Source: Variovorax paradoxus (GTDB lineage Bacteria > Pseudomonadota > Gammaproteobacteria > Burkholderiales > Burkholderiaceae_C). From it: a DNA stretch of 64,000 bases. Below the pieces are notes generated by a model, which was given only the letters and a program-made list of their open reading frames with translations, was not told where the DNA came from and ran no database searches. A program made the position numbers and the translations under genes. Location of the stretch: NCBI RefSeq assembly GCF_030815855.1, contig NZ_JAUSXG010000001.1:744001-808000 (forward strand), written 5' to 3'. Positions 52,622 to 62,050 of this stretch are shown here, piece by piece (within the stretch, counting starts at the first letter, position 1; each line of letters opens with the position of its first letter).

Positions 52622-54256
52622 ATGAGCACCGAGAGCAGCAACAAGATCCAACCCATCCGGTTTTTCCACCGCGGAAAAATCGTCGACGTCAGCGGCGTCC
52701 ACCCCACGCGCTCGGTCCTCGACTGGCTGCGCGAGGACGCGCACTGCACCGGCACCAAGGAAGGCTGCAACGAAGGCGACTGCGGCGCCTGCACCGTGGT
52801 GATCGGCGAACTCGCCGCCGACGCTGACGCGCCGGGCACGGTCGGCGGGTTGCAGTTGCAGACGGTCAACGCCTGCATCCAGTTTTTGCCCACCCTGCAC
52901 GGCAAGGCGCTCTTCACGGTCGAAGACCTCAAGGACCAGTGCCCGGCCCATGCCGGGGGCGAGACCGAAGTGCAGGCGCAAGACAAGCGCCCGCATCCCG
53001 TGCACCGCCTGCACCCGGTGCAGCAGGCCATGGTCGACTGCCATGGCTCGCAGTGCGGCTTCTGCACGCCGGGCTTCGTGATGTCGCTGTGGTCCGCCTA
53101 CGAGCACCACCAGGCCGAGGGCACGCAGCCCACGCGCCAGCAACTCGCCGACGAGCTCTCGGGCAACCTGTGCCGCTGCACCGGCTACCGGCCGATTCTC
53201 GACGCCGGGCAGCGCATGTTCGACCTGCCGAGCGTGCGGCTCGATACCGAGCCCGTGGTGGCTGCGCTCACTGCGCTGCAGAACGACGGCCTCGATTACG
53301 CCGCGCCGCTCGGCGCCCGCATGGACCACTTCCACGCCCCCAAGACCCTGGCGCAACTCGCCGCGCTGCGCGAACAGAAGCCGCGCGCCCAGTTGCTCGC
53401 CGGCTCCACCGACGTCGGCCTGTGGGTCAACAAGCAGTTCCGCGACCTGGGCGACATCATCTACGTGGGTGACGTGGCCGAAATGAAGACCATCGAAGTC
53501 CGTTCGGTCGATAGTGCCGAAGAGCTCTACATCGGCGCCGGCGCCTCGCTCGAATCGGCCTTCGAAGCCCTCGTGCAGCGCGTACCGAGTCTCACGGACG
53601 TGTGGCTGCGTTTTGCCTCGCCTCCCATCCGCCATGCCGGCACCATGGGCGGCAACGTGGCCAACGGTTCGCCCATCGGCGATTCGCCGCCGGTGCTGAT
53701 GTCGCTCGACGCCGAGATCGAGTTGCGCCGCGGCGACGTGGTGCGCCGCCTGCCGCTGCCCGATTTCTACATCGACTACATGAAGAATCAGCTGCAGCCC
53801 GGCGAGTTCGCGCAGGGGCTGGCGGTTCCGCTCGCGGCCATGCGCCGCCAAGTGCGCGCCTACAAGATCAGCAAGCGTTTCGACTGCGACATTTCGGCGC
53901 TTTGTGCGGGCTTTGCCATCGAACTGGAAGCGGGCAGCGACACCGTGAAGGCCGTGCGCCTGGCCTTCGGCGGTATGGCCGCCACCGTGAAGCGTGCCGC
54001 CCAAGCCGAGGCCGCACTCGTGGGCAAGCCGTGGAGGCAAGCCAGCGTGAACGCCGCCAAGCTCGCGCTGGCGCAAGACTTCAAGCCGCTGTCGGACATG
54101 CGCGCCTCGGCCGACTACCGGCTGCAGGTGGCGCAGAACCTCATCCAGCGCCTCTGGCTCGAAACCCGCGCCGAAGACGCGCTGTCGCTCGAAGAAACCA
54201 GCGTCTGGAGCGTGATGCCGCATGCCGCGGCCAAGGCCGCGGCGGAAGGAGCCTGA
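52622..54256 (+). CDS. xdhA: Xanthine dehydrogenase small subunit (2Fe-2S/FAD)
   Basis: 544 aa from the ATG at 52622. The N-terminal plant-type ferredoxin domain has KEGCNEGDCGACTVV (Cys49, 54, 57) and a later Cys; the second [2Fe-2S] domain has GSQCGFCTPGFVMSL and GNLCRCTGYRPI. The FAD domain (about 240-410) has LLAGSTDVGLWVNKQFR and RHAGTMGGNVANGSPIGDSPP. The C-terminal CO-dehydrogenase flavoprotein-like region follows. It passes electrons from the molybdenum subunit to NAD+. The stop is 2 bp before the xdhB start, so the two are an operon. Substrate is hypoxanthine/xanthine; product urate feeds PuuD encoded 26 kb to the left. Confidence 0.96.
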   Translation: MSTESSNKIQPIRFFHRGKIVDVSGVHPTRSVLDWLREDAHCTGTKEGCNEGDCGACTVVIGELAADADAPGTVGGLQLQTVNACIQFLPTLHGKALFTVEDLKDQCPAHAGGETEVQAQDKRPHPVHRLHPVQQAMVDCHGSQCGFCTPGFVMSLWSAYEHHQAEGTQPTRQQLADELSGNLCRCTGYRPILDAGQRMFDLPSVRLDTEPVVAALTALQNDGLDYAAPLGARMDHFHAPKTLAQLAALREQKPRAQLLAGSTDVGLWVNKQFRDLGDIIYVGDVAEMKTIEVRSVDSAEELYIGAGASLESAFEALVQRVPSLTDVWLRFASPPIRHAGTMGGNVANGSPIGDSPPVLMSLDAEIELRRGDVVRRLPLPDFYIDYMKNQLQPGEFAQGLAVPLAAMRRQVRAYKISKRFDCDISALCAGFAIELEAGSDTVKAVRLAFGGMAATVKRAAQAEAALVGKPWRQASVNAAKLALAQDFKPLSDMRASADYRLQVAQNLIQRLWLETRAEDALSLEETSVWSVMPHAAAKAAAEGA

Positions 54257-54258
54257 CC

Positions 54259-56709
54259 ATGAACAAACCCATCGACGCCCGCCTGCTGCAGCCCGCCGAG
54301 GCCTTTGCCGACTACCTGAAGAACACCGCCGCGCGCATCGACCCCGTGGCCGAAGCGGTCGCGCACGACCTCGGCGCGCGCGTCGGCATCAGCCGGCCGC
54401 ACGAATCGGCGCATCTGCATGTCGCCGGTGAAGCGACCTACATCGACGACATTCCCGAGATCGTCGGCACGCTGCATTGCGCGCTCGGCCTCTCGCCCGC
54501 GGCCAACGGCCGCGTGACGGCGCTGTCGCTCGATGCCATTCGCGCGATGCCGGGCGTGGTGTCGGTGCTCACCGCCGACGACATTCCGGGCACCAACGAC
54601 TGCGGCTCGATCGTTCACGACGACCCGATCCTGCTTTCGCTGAAAGACGGCGGCCAGATCCGCTACCTGGGCCAGCCGGTGTTCGCCGTGATCGCGGAGA
54701 CACGCGATGCCGCTCGCCGCGCCGCCGCGAAGGCGAAGGACGCCATCGCTGTCGAGGCCCAGCCGCCCGTGCTCACGCCGCAAGATGCCCATGCGCTCGG
54801 CCAGTACGTGGTGCCTCCGATGCACATCGTGCGCAGCGGCGGCAGCGCCAACGAAGGCGACGAGGCCGCCGTGCGCGCCGCTATCGCGAAGGCGCCGCAT
54901 CGCCACAAGGCAGCACTCGACGTGGGCGGGCAGGAGCAGTTCTACCTCGAAGGCCAGATCAGCTACGCCATTCCGAAGGAGGGCGGCGCGCTGCACATCC
55001 ATTGCTCCACGCAGCACCCGAGCGAAATGCAGCACCTGGTGGCGCATGCGCTGCACCTGCAGTCGAACGAAGTGCATGTCGAATGCCGGCGCATGGGCGG
55101 CGGTTTCGGCGGCAAGGAGTCGCAGTCGGCGCTGTTCGCGTGCGTGGCCGCGGTGGCGGCCAGCAAGCTGCGCCGCCCGGTCAAGCTCAGGCTCGACCGC
55201 GACGACGATTTTCTGATCACCGGCCGTCGCCACTGCTTCTGGTACGAGTACGAGGTGGGCTACGACGACGAGGGCCGCATCCTCGGCGCGGAAATCACCA
55301 TGGTCTCGCGCGCCGGCCATTCGGCCGATCTGTCGGGCCCGGTGATGACCCGTGCGCTCTGCCACTTCGACAACGCCTACTGGCTGCCCAACGTGGCGAT
55401 GCATGGCTTCTCGGGCAAGACCAACACCCAGAGCAACACGGCATTCCGCGGCTTCGGCGGCCCGCAGGGCGCCATTGCGATCGAGAACATCATGGACTCG
55501 GTGGCGCGCGAATTGAAGCGCGACCCGCTCGACGTGCGGCGCATCAACTTCTACGGCACGACGCAGAACAACGTCACGCCCTACCGCCAGATCGTGACCG
55601 ACAACATCGTTCACGAATTGGTGGCCGACCTTGAAACCAGCAGCGACTACCGCGCCCGGCGCGAAGAGATCGCGGCCTTCAACAAGAAGAGCGTGGTTCT
55701 CAAGCGCGGCCTTGCGCTCGCACCGCTCAAGTTCGGCATCTCGTTCAACGTGAAGCACTTCAACCAGGCCGGCGCGCTGGTGCATGTGTACACCGACGGC
55801 TCCATTCTCGTGAACCATGGCGGTACCGAGATGGGGCAGGGCCTCAACACCAAGGTGGCGCAGGTGGTGGCGCACGAGCTGGGCGTGAGCTTCGAGCGCG
55901 TGCGCGTCACAGCGACCGACACCACCAAGGTGGCCAACACCTCGGCCACCGCCGCATCGACCGGCGCCGACTTGAACGGCAAAGCCGCGCAGGATGCGGC
56001 GCGGCAGATCCGCGAGCGCCTGGCCGAGAGCGCGGCGGAACGCCATGGCGGCAAGCCGGGCGAAGTGCGCTTTGCCAACGACAAGGTCGAGGTCAACGGC
56101 CGCACGTTGGCGTTCAGCACCGTGGTGGGCGAGGCGTACCTCGACCGCAAGCAGCTCTGGTCCGACGGCTTCTACGCCACGCCTGGCCTCAGCTGGGACA
56201 AGGAGAAGATGCGGGGCCGCCCATTCTTCTACTACGCCTACGGCGCGGCGGTGAGCGAGGTGATCGTCGACACGCTCACCGGCGAATGGAAACTGCTGCG
56301 TGCCGACATCCTGCACGATGCGGGCAAGTCGCTGAACCCGGCCGTGGACATCGGCCAGGTCGAAGGCGCCTTCATCCAGGGCATGGGCTGGCTCACGACC
56401 GAAGAGCTGGTGTGGCACCCGCAAAGCGGCAAGCTCACCACGCACGCGCCCAGCACCTACAAGATTCCGACGGCGAACGACTGCCCGCCGGTCTTCAACG
56501 TGCGGCTGTTCGAAGGCCAGAACTTCGAGGACTCCATCCACCGCAGCAAGGCCGTGGGCGAGCCGCCGGTGCTGCTGCCGTTCTCGGTGTTCTTCGCGAT
56601 CCGCGACGCGGTGTCGGCGGCCGGCGAGCACAAGGTCGATCCGCCGCTGAAGGCGCCGGCTACGAGCGAATCGATTCTTCGCGCCATCACGGCCGTCCAG
56701 TCCGCATAG
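54259..56709 (+). CDS. xdhB: Xanthine dehydrogenase large (molybdopterin) subunit
   Basis: 816 aa, full length. After the alpha/beta hammerhead domain (GRPHES-like ISRPHESAHLHVAGEATYIDD) come the molybdenum-cofactor segments: GGQEQFYLEGQ (Gln near Moco), RRMGGGFGGKESQ, TAFRGFGGPQGA (substrate-orienting Arg), GGTEMGQGLNTKV and the catalytic Glu in KAVGEPPVLLP. Together with XdhA it hydroxylates hypoxanthine and xanthine. It depends on XdhC (24688-25494) for sulfurated cofactor. A perfect 8-bp hairpin (56720-56742) follows the stop codon. Confidence 0.97.
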   Translation: MNKPIDARLLQPAEAFADYLKNTAARIDPVAEAVAHDLGARVGISRPHESAHLHVAGEATYIDDIPEIVGTLHCALGLSPAANGRVTALSLDAIRAMPGVVSVLTADDIPGTNDCGSIVHDDPILLSLKDGGQIRYLGQPVFAVIAETRDAARRAAAKAKDAIAVEAQPPVLTPQDAHALGQYVVPPMHIVRSGGSANEGDEAAVRAAIAKAPHRHKAALDVGGQEQFYLEGQISYAIPKEGGALHIHCSTQHPSEMQHLVAHALHLQSNEVHVECRRMGGGFGGKESQSALFACVAAVAASKLRRPVKLRLDRDDDFLITGRRHCFWYEYEVGYDDEGRILGAEITMVSRAGHSADLSGPVMTRALCHFDNAYWLPNVAMHGFSGKTNTQSNTAFRGFGGPQGAIAIENIMDSVARELKRDPLDVRRINFYGTTQNNVTPYRQIVTDNIVHELVADLETSSDYRARREEIAAFNKKSVVLKRGLALAPLKFGISFNVKHFNQAGALVHVYTDGSILVNHGGTEMGQGLNTKVAQVVAHELGVSFERVRVTATDTTKVANTSATAASTGADLNGKAAQDAARQIRERLAESAAERHGGKPGEVRFANDKVEVNGRTLAFSTVVGEAYLDRKQLWSDGFYATPGLSWDKEKMRGRPFFYYAYGAAVSEVIVDTLTGEWKLLRADILHDAGKSLNPAVDIGQVEGAFIQGMGWLTTEELVWHPQSGKLTTHAPSTYKIPTANDCPPVFNVRLFEGQNFEDSIHRSKAVGEPPVLLPFSVFFAIRDAVSAAGEHKVDPPLKAPATSESILRAITAVQSA

Positions 56710-56719
56710 CCCACCCGTA

Positions 56720-56742
56720 GACTTTGGCGCATGTCCAAAGTC
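56720..56742 (+). terminator. Hairpin after xdhB
   Basis: GACTTTGG and CCAAAGTC form a perfect 8-bp stem with a 7-nt loop (CGCATGT), 10 bp after the xdhB stop. There is no U-tract, so it could also be a regulatory dyad for the LysR gene that follows. Confidence 0.45.
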
Positions 56743-56812
56743 CTCCCAATGCACCACGCCCTCGTCCTCTTCGCGAAACGCCGCGGAACCGGCTTTGCCG
56801 GGGGAGAACGCC

Positions 56813-57796
56813 ATGCGTGACCAGGCGCTGTTCGACAAGATCGACCTGCATCTCATCCGGGTGCTCCACACCGTGCTGACCGACCGCAGCGTCTCGCGCG
56901 CCGCCATTCGCCTGGGCATGTACCAGCCGGCCGTTTCGGCCGCGCTCAAGCGCCTGCGCGAACTCTCGGGCGATCCGCTGCTGGTGCGCTCGGGCTCGGG
57001 CATGGTGCCGACCGATGCGGGCCTGCGCATGATCGAGCCGGCGGCCAGCATCCTGCGCGCGGCCGAAATGCTGTTCTCCGATGCGCGCGGCTTCGAGCCG
57101 CAGTCGGCGGCCACCACCTTCCGCATCGCGGCGAGCGACTATATGGACCCGCTCTTCCTGCCGATGCTGGTGGCGCACGTGAAGCGCGAGGCGCCGCTGT
57201 GCCAGATCGAGATCCATGCGCTCACGCCCGACTCGGACTACCACGGCCATCTCGCATTGGGGCAGGTCGACCTGGTGATCGGCAATTGGCAGAAGCCGCC
57301 GGAAGACCTGCACATGGCGCGGCTCTTCGGCGACGAGGTGGTGTCGCTGGTCAACCAGGACCATCCGGCCGTGCGCCGCGGCTGGGACCTGGAGACCTGG
57401 CTCGCCGCAGAGCACATTGCGCCCACGCCCATGCATCCGGGCGGGCGCGGCATCATCGACCAGATGCTCGACGAGCTCGGGCGGCAGCGCAACATCACAG
57501 CGCGCTGTGCGCACTTCGGCCTCATTCCGGACATGGTCGCGTCGAGCCTGCTGGTGCTGACCACCGGCCGGCAGTACTGCGAACGCTTCGCGGCGCGGCT
57601 GCCGGTGAAGATCCTCGAATGCCCGGTGGCGCTGCCGCGCCTCATGTACTACCAGCTCTGGCACGAGCGCACCCATTCGTCGAGCTCCGCGCGCTGGCTG
57701 CGCGAATGCATCAAGGAGGTGGCTGCCTCGCTGCGGCCCGCCTTCACCACACCGGCCTCGAGGGCCCTTGCGGCCGACACGTCCGATCCGCCCTGA
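56813..57796 (+). CDS. LysR-family transcriptional regulator
   Basis: 327 aa from the ATG at 56813 with GGGGGAGAACGCC upstream. The HTH reads LHLIRVLHTVLTDRSVSRAA then GMYQPAVSAALKRLRE. The effector domain (FRIAASDYMDPLFLPMLVAHV, PTPMHPGGRGIIDQML) is of the NodD/PcpR-like type. Placed between xdhAB and the purine permease genes on the same strand, it is the obvious local regulator of purine import/oxidation. The inverted repeat before xdhA is one possible target. A ligand is not deducible. Confidence 0.92.
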   Translation: MRDQALFDKIDLHLIRVLHTVLTDRSVSRAAIRLGMYQPAVSAALKRLRELSGDPLLVRSGSGMVPTDAGLRMIEPAASILRAAEMLFSDARGFEPQSAATTFRIAASDYMDPLFLPMLVAHVKREAPLCQIEIHALTPDSDYHGHLALGQVDLVIGNWQKPPEDLHMARLFGDEVVSLVNQDHPAVRRGWDLETWLAAEHIAPTPMHPGGRGIIDQMLDELGRQRNITARCAHFGLIPDMVASSLLVLTTGRQYCERFAARLPVKILECPVALPRLMYYQLWHERTHSSSSARWLRECIKEVAASLRPAFTTPASRALAADTSDPP

Positions 57797-57876
57797 CGAA
57801 TTCTTCGGCCGCGCCGGCGACGCGCCCGAGGCAACGATGAATGAATCGCCCAATACAACAGCTGGAGACAAGCGAC

Positions 57877-59259
57877 ATGAACAGGTTTGAAGAGGTGCCC
57901 AAGGTCACCGATCCCCACGCCTCGGGGATGAAGGCCGCGCGCAGCGCGCCGCAGAACGCGAACTGGCTTGAACGCGTGTTCAAGCTCACCGAGCACAACA
58001 CCACGGTGCGCACCGAGGTCATCGCCGGGCTCACCACCTTCCTCACGATGGCCTACATCATCTTCGTGAACCCGACGATCCTCGGCGACGCGGGAATGCC
58101 CAAGGGCGCGGTGTTCGTGGCCACCTGCCTGATCGCGGCGCTGGGCACGCTGATCATGGGCCTGTATGCCAACTACCCGATTGCCATGGCGCCGGGCATG
58201 GGCCTGAACGCCTACTTCGCCTATGTGGTGGTGCTGGGCATGGGCTACACATGGCAGGTGGCGCTGGGCGCGGTGTTCATCTCGGGCTGCCTGTTCCTCA
58301 TCGTCACGGTCACCGGGTTGCGGGAGCTGTTCATACAAGGCATACCGCAGTCGCTGCGAACGGCGATCACCGTGGGCATCGGCATGTTCCTCGCGCTCAT
58401 CGCGTTGAAGAGCGCGGGCGTCGTCGCCGCTTCGCCCGCGACCTTCGTCACGCTGGGCGACCTGCACTCGGCGCCGGTGGTGCTGGCCACGCTGGGCTTT
58501 CTCGTCATCGTGACGCTCGACCGGCTCAAGGTGCGAGGGGCCATCCTCATCGGCATCATGCTGGTGACGGTGCTGTCGTTCTTCTTCGGCGGCAACAAGT
58601 TCCACGGCGTGTTCGACGCCCCGCCGTCGATCGCGCCCACCTTCATGCAGCTCGACATCCTGGGCGCGCTCAAGGGCGGCATCCTGAACGTGGTGCTGGT
58701 GTTCTTCCTGGTCGAGATGTTCGACGCCACCGGCACGCTGATGGGCGTGGCCAAGCGCGCGGGCCTCTTGGTGCCCGGCAAGATGGAGCGCATGAACAAG
58801 GCGCTCCTGGCCGACAGCGGCGCGATCTTCGCGGGATCGCTGCTCGGCACCTCGAGCACCACCGCGTATGTGGAAAGCGCGGCCGGCGTGCAGGCCGGCG
58901 GGCGCACCGGCCTCACTGCGGTGGTGGTGGCGGCGCTGTTCCTCGCCTGCCTGATGATCTCGCCGCTGGCGGGCTCGGTGCCGGCCTATGCCACCGCCCC
59001 AGCGCTGCTCTTCGTGGGCTGCCTGATGCTGCGCGACCTGGTCGAGCTCGACTGGGAGGACACCACCGAGGTGATCCCCGCGGCCGTGACCGCGCTGGCC
59101 ATGCCGTTCACCTACTCGATCGCCAACGGCCTGGCCTTCGGCTTCATCACCTATGCGGTGCTCAAGCTCTTCACCGGCCGGGCACGGGAAGTGCATGCGA
59201 TGGTCTGGGTGATCGCGGCGATTTTCCTGTTCAAGTTCGCCTACATAGGCGGACACTGA
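57877..59259 (+). CDS. NCS2-family purine permease (AzgA/PbuG-like)
   Basis: 460 aa if started at the ATG at 57877 (GGAG nine nt upstream); 12 more residues from 57841 are possible. About 12-14 membrane spans. Family signatures are EVIAGLTTFLTMAYIIFVNP, MAPGMGLNAYFAYVVVLGMG, LFIQGIPQSLRTAITVGIGMF, FFLVEMFDATGTLMGVAKRAG with the substrate-site Glu/Asp, and GTSSTTAYVESAAGVQAGGR. This AzgA-like branch imports hypoxanthine, guanine or adenine by proton symport. It lies between the xdh regulator and the nucleoside ABC genes, consistent with feeding xanthine dehydrogenase. Confidence 0.92.
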   Translation: MNRFEEVPKVTDPHASGMKAARSAPQNANWLERVFKLTEHNTTVRTEVIAGLTTFLTMAYIIFVNPTILGDAGMPKGAVFVATCLIAALGTLIMGLYANYPIAMAPGMGLNAYFAYVVVLGMGYTWQVALGAVFISGCLFLIVTVTGLRELFIQGIPQSLRTAITVGIGMFLALIALKSAGVVAASPATFVTLGDLHSAPVVLATLGFLVIVTLDRLKVRGAILIGIMLVTVLSFFFGGNKFHGVFDAPPSIAPTFMQLDILGALKGGILNVVLVFFLVEMFDATGTLMGVAKRAGLLVPGKMERMNKALLADSGAIFAGSLLGTSSTTAYVESAAGVQAGGRTGLTAVVVAALFLACLMISPLAGSVPAYATAPALLFVGCLMLRDLVELDWEDTTEVIPAAVTALAMPFTYSIANGLAFGFITYAVLKLFTGRAREVHAMVWVIAAIFLFKFAYIGGH

Positions 59260-59360
59260 GCGAAGCGCCGTCGGGCGCCGATGGAGGCGGACACGCTATT
59301 AAACTTGTAGCTATGTTTTCCGCTTGTTGATGTTGAACGAGACAAACCACGAAACCCGGC

Positions 59361-60911
59361 ATGACAACCCCCCGACTCCAGCTCGCCAACATCACGAAGC
59401 GCTACCCCGCGGTGGTGGCGAACAGCGACATCTCGCTGGCCGTGGCGCCCGGCGAAATCCATGCCGTGCTCGGCGAGAACGGCGCCGGCAAATCGACGTT
59501 GATGAAGATCATCTACGGCTCGATCAAGCCCGACGAAGGCACGGTCACTTTCGACGGCCACGCCGTCAACCTGCGCAACCCGCAGCAGGCGAGGGCGCTG
59601 GGCATCAGCATGGTGTTCCAGCACTTCAGCCTGTTCGACACGCTCACCGTGGCCGAGAACGTGTGGCTGGGCCTGGACAAGTCGCTGCAGCTGGCCGAAG
59701 TGGCGCGCAGCATCACGGCCAAGGCGAGCGAATACGGGCTCGACATCGACCCCTCGCGCCCGGTGCACACGCTCTCGGTGGGTGAGATGCAGCGGGTGGA
59801 GATCATTCGCGCGCTGCTCACCAACCCCAAGCTGCTGATCCTCGACGAGCCGACCTCGGTGCTCACGCCCCAGGCGGTCATCAAGCTGTTCACGGTGCTG
59901 AACAAGCTGGCGTCGGAGGGCTGCAGCATTCTCTACATCAGCCACAAGCTGCACGAGATCCGCGAACTGTGCACGGCCTGCACGGTGCTGCGCGGCGGCA
60001 AGGTCACGGGCGTGTGCAATCCGCAAAACGAGAGCAACGAGTCGCTCTCGCGGCTGATGATCGGCGCCGAGCCGCCGCCGCTCAAGCACCGGCCGGTGCA
60101 TGCGGGCGCGGTGGCACTGCGTGTGAACACGCTCACGCTCGCACGCGAGGACCAGTTCGGTGTCGACCTCGACGGCATTGCCTTCGAGGTTCGCGCCGGC
60201 GAGGTGGTCGGTATTGCGGGGGTGTCCGGCAACGGCCAGAAGGAACTGCTCTACACGCTCTCGGGCGAGGACGTGCGCGCCGAGCCTGCGATGGTCCAGG
60301 TGTTCGACAAGGCCGCGGGGCGGCTGCGGCCGCGCGCGCGGCGTGCGCTCGGCCTGCACTTCGTGCCGGAAGAACGGCTGGGCCGTGGCGCGGTGCCTAC
60401 GCTGGGGCTCGCACACAACCTGCTGCTCACACGCAGTAACGCAGTGGGCAAGGGCGGTTGGATCCGCACCTCGGTGCTTGAAAAGCACGCCAGGGGCATC
60501 ATCGAGCGCTTCAACGTCAAGGCCGGCGGACCGAACGCGGCGGCGCGCTCGCTCTCGGGCGGCAACCTGCAGAAGTTCATCGTCGGCCGCGAGATCGACG
60601 CCAACCCCAAGCTTTTTATCGTCTCGCAGCCGACCTGGGGCGTGGACGTGGGTGCGGCCGCGCTGATCCGCGGCGAGATCCTTGCGCTGCGCGACGCCGG
60701 CTGCGCGGTGCTGGTGGTGAGCGAAGAACTCGACGAGCTGTTCGACATCAGCGACCGCCTGCACGTGATTGCCAAGGGCCGGCTGTCGCCTTCGATCGAC
60801 CGCGCCGCCGCCACGTTGCCGCAGATCGGCGAATGGATGAGCGGCCTGTGGCCGCAGCAAGGCAGTGCCGCCTCTTCGGCAGCGAAGAAGGAAGCGACCC
60901 ATCATGCTTAA
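59361..60911 (+). CDS. BMP-type nucleoside/purine ABC transporter, tandem ATPase
   Basis: 516 aa with two ABC cassettes, as in sugar and nucleoside (YufO/NupA-like) importers. Cassette 1: Walker A GENGAGKST, signature LSVGEMQRVEI, Walker B LLILDEPTSVL, His in YISHKL. Cassette 2 is degenerate in the usual way: the Walker A equivalent reads GVSGNGQKEL, the signature LSGGNLQKFIVGREI, and the Walker B region LFIVSQPTWGVDVG, where the expected ...EPTRG.. is SQPTWG. That substitution recurs in this family. Its last codons overlap the permease start by 8 bp, so expression is coupled. Confidence 0.93.
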   Translation: MTTPRLQLANITKRYPAVVANSDISLAVAPGEIHAVLGENGAGKSTLMKIIYGSIKPDEGTVTFDGHAVNLRNPQQARALGISMVFQHFSLFDTLTVAENVWLGLDKSLQLAEVARSITAKASEYGLDIDPSRPVHTLSVGEMQRVEIIRALLTNPKLLILDEPTSVLTPQAVIKLFTVLNKLASEGCSILYISHKLHEIRELCTACTVLRGGKVTGVCNPQNESNESLSRLMIGAEPPPLKHRPVHAGAVALRVNTLTLAREDQFGVDLDGIAFEVRAGEVVGIAGVSGNGQKELLYTLSGEDVRAEPAMVQVFDKAAGRLRPRARRALGLHFVPEERLGRGAVPTLGLAHNLLLTRSNAVGKGGWIRTSVLEKHARGIIERFNVKAGGPNAAARSLSGGNLQKFIVGREIDANPKLFIVSQPTWGVDVGAAALIRGEILALRDAGCAVLVVSEELDELFDISDRLHVIAKGRLSPSIDRAAATLPQIGEWMSGLWPQQGSAASSAAKKEATHHA

Positions 60912-62049
60912 GCTCGAACCCCGCCCGGAGCTTTCGCGCTTCTGGACCTTTGCCTCGCCGATCCTGGCGCTGCTGATTACCGTGCTGATCGGCGTGGCGC
61001 TGTTCGCCGCGCTGGGCAAAGACCCGGTCAAGGGCCTGCTGGTGTTCTTCTACGAACCCATCAAAAGCGGCTACGCCATCGGCGAGCTCACGATCAAGGC
61101 GACGCCGCTGCTCATCATCGCGCTCGGTCTCGCGGTGTGCTTTCGCTCCAACGTGTGGAACATCGGCGCCGAGGGCCAGTTCGTCTTCGGCGCCATCGCC
61201 GCGGGCGGCGTCGCGCTGATGGCCGACAAGACCACGGGCTCGTGGATCGTGGTGGCCATCCTCGTTGCGGGCACCGTCGGCGGCATGGTGTGGGCCGGCA
61301 TCGTGGCGTTCCTGCGCGACAAGTTCAACGCCAACGAAATCCTCGTGAGCCTGATGCTCGTGTACGTGGCCACGCTGCTGCTCGGCTACATGGTGTTCGG
61401 CCCCTGGAAGGATCCGCAGGGCTACAACTTTCCGCAGTCGAAGACCTTCGAGGCGGTGACGCAGATCCCGCGGCTCTTCAAGGGTTCGCGCGTGAGCATC
61501 GGCTTGATCATTGCGCTGCTCGGCGTGGGGGCGCTCTGGGTGTTCCTGTTCCGCACGCGCGCGGGTTTCGCGCAGCAGGTCGGTGGGCTCGCCCCGGCGG
61601 CGGCGCGTTATGCGGGTTTTTCGGCGCGGCGCGCGGTGTGGATCGCGTTGCTCACCTCGGGTGGCGCGGCCGGTCTGGCCGGTGCGCTCGAGGTCGCCGG
61701 CCCGCTCGGCCAACTCACGCCGTACGTGCCGGCCGGCTATGGCTTCGCGGCCATCATCGTGGCCTTCGTCGGGCGGCTGCATCCGGTCGGCATGGTGTTC
61801 TCGGCCATCCTCATGAGCATGTTCTATATCGGCGGCGAGCTCGCGCAGTCGCGTCTCGGCCTGCCCAAGTCGCTCACCGGCGTGTTCCAGGGCCTCTTGC
61901 TCTTCACGCTGCTGGCCTGCGACACGCTCATCGCCTATCGCATCCGACGCAAGGCGGTCATCAAGGCCGCCGCCCACACGACGAGTTCGCTGCAAGCCAG
62001 CACGCCGTTGACGGTCCCGGCCGCGCGTTCGACCGAAGGAGCCCTCTGA
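60904..62049 (+). CDS. BMP-type nucleoside/purine ABC transporter permease 1
   Basis: 381 aa, about ten membrane spans. Signatures of the YufP/NupP group of BPD_transp_2 permeases: LIIALGLAVCFRSNVWNIGAEGQ, then NEILVSLMLVYVATLLLGYM and GFAAIIVAFVGRLHPVGMV. It forms the translocation channel with the product of the next gene. The start overlaps the ATPase gene and the next permease starts after a single base, so the four-gene transporter is one operon. A Lys/Arg-rich cytoplasmic C-terminal tail of ~30 residues is present. Confidence 0.93.
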   Translation: MLKLEPRPELSRFWTFASPILALLITVLIGVALFAALGKDPVKGLLVFFYEPIKSGYAIGELTIKATPLLIIALGLAVCFRSNVWNIGAEGQFVFGAIAAGGVALMADKTTGSWIVVAILVAGTVGGMVWAGIVAFLRDKFNANEILVSLMLVYVATLLLGYMVFGPWKDPQGYNFPQSKTFEAVTQIPRLFKGSRVSIGLIIALLGVGALWVFLFRTRAGFAQQVGGLAPAAARYAGFSARRAVWIALLTSGGAAGLAGALEVAGPLGQLTPYVPAGYGFAAIIVAFVGRLHPVGMVFSAILMSMFYIGGELAQSRLGLPKSLTGVFQGLLLFTLLACDTLIAYRIRRKAVIKAAAHTTSSLQASTPLTVPAARSTEGAL

Positions 62050-62050
62050 C

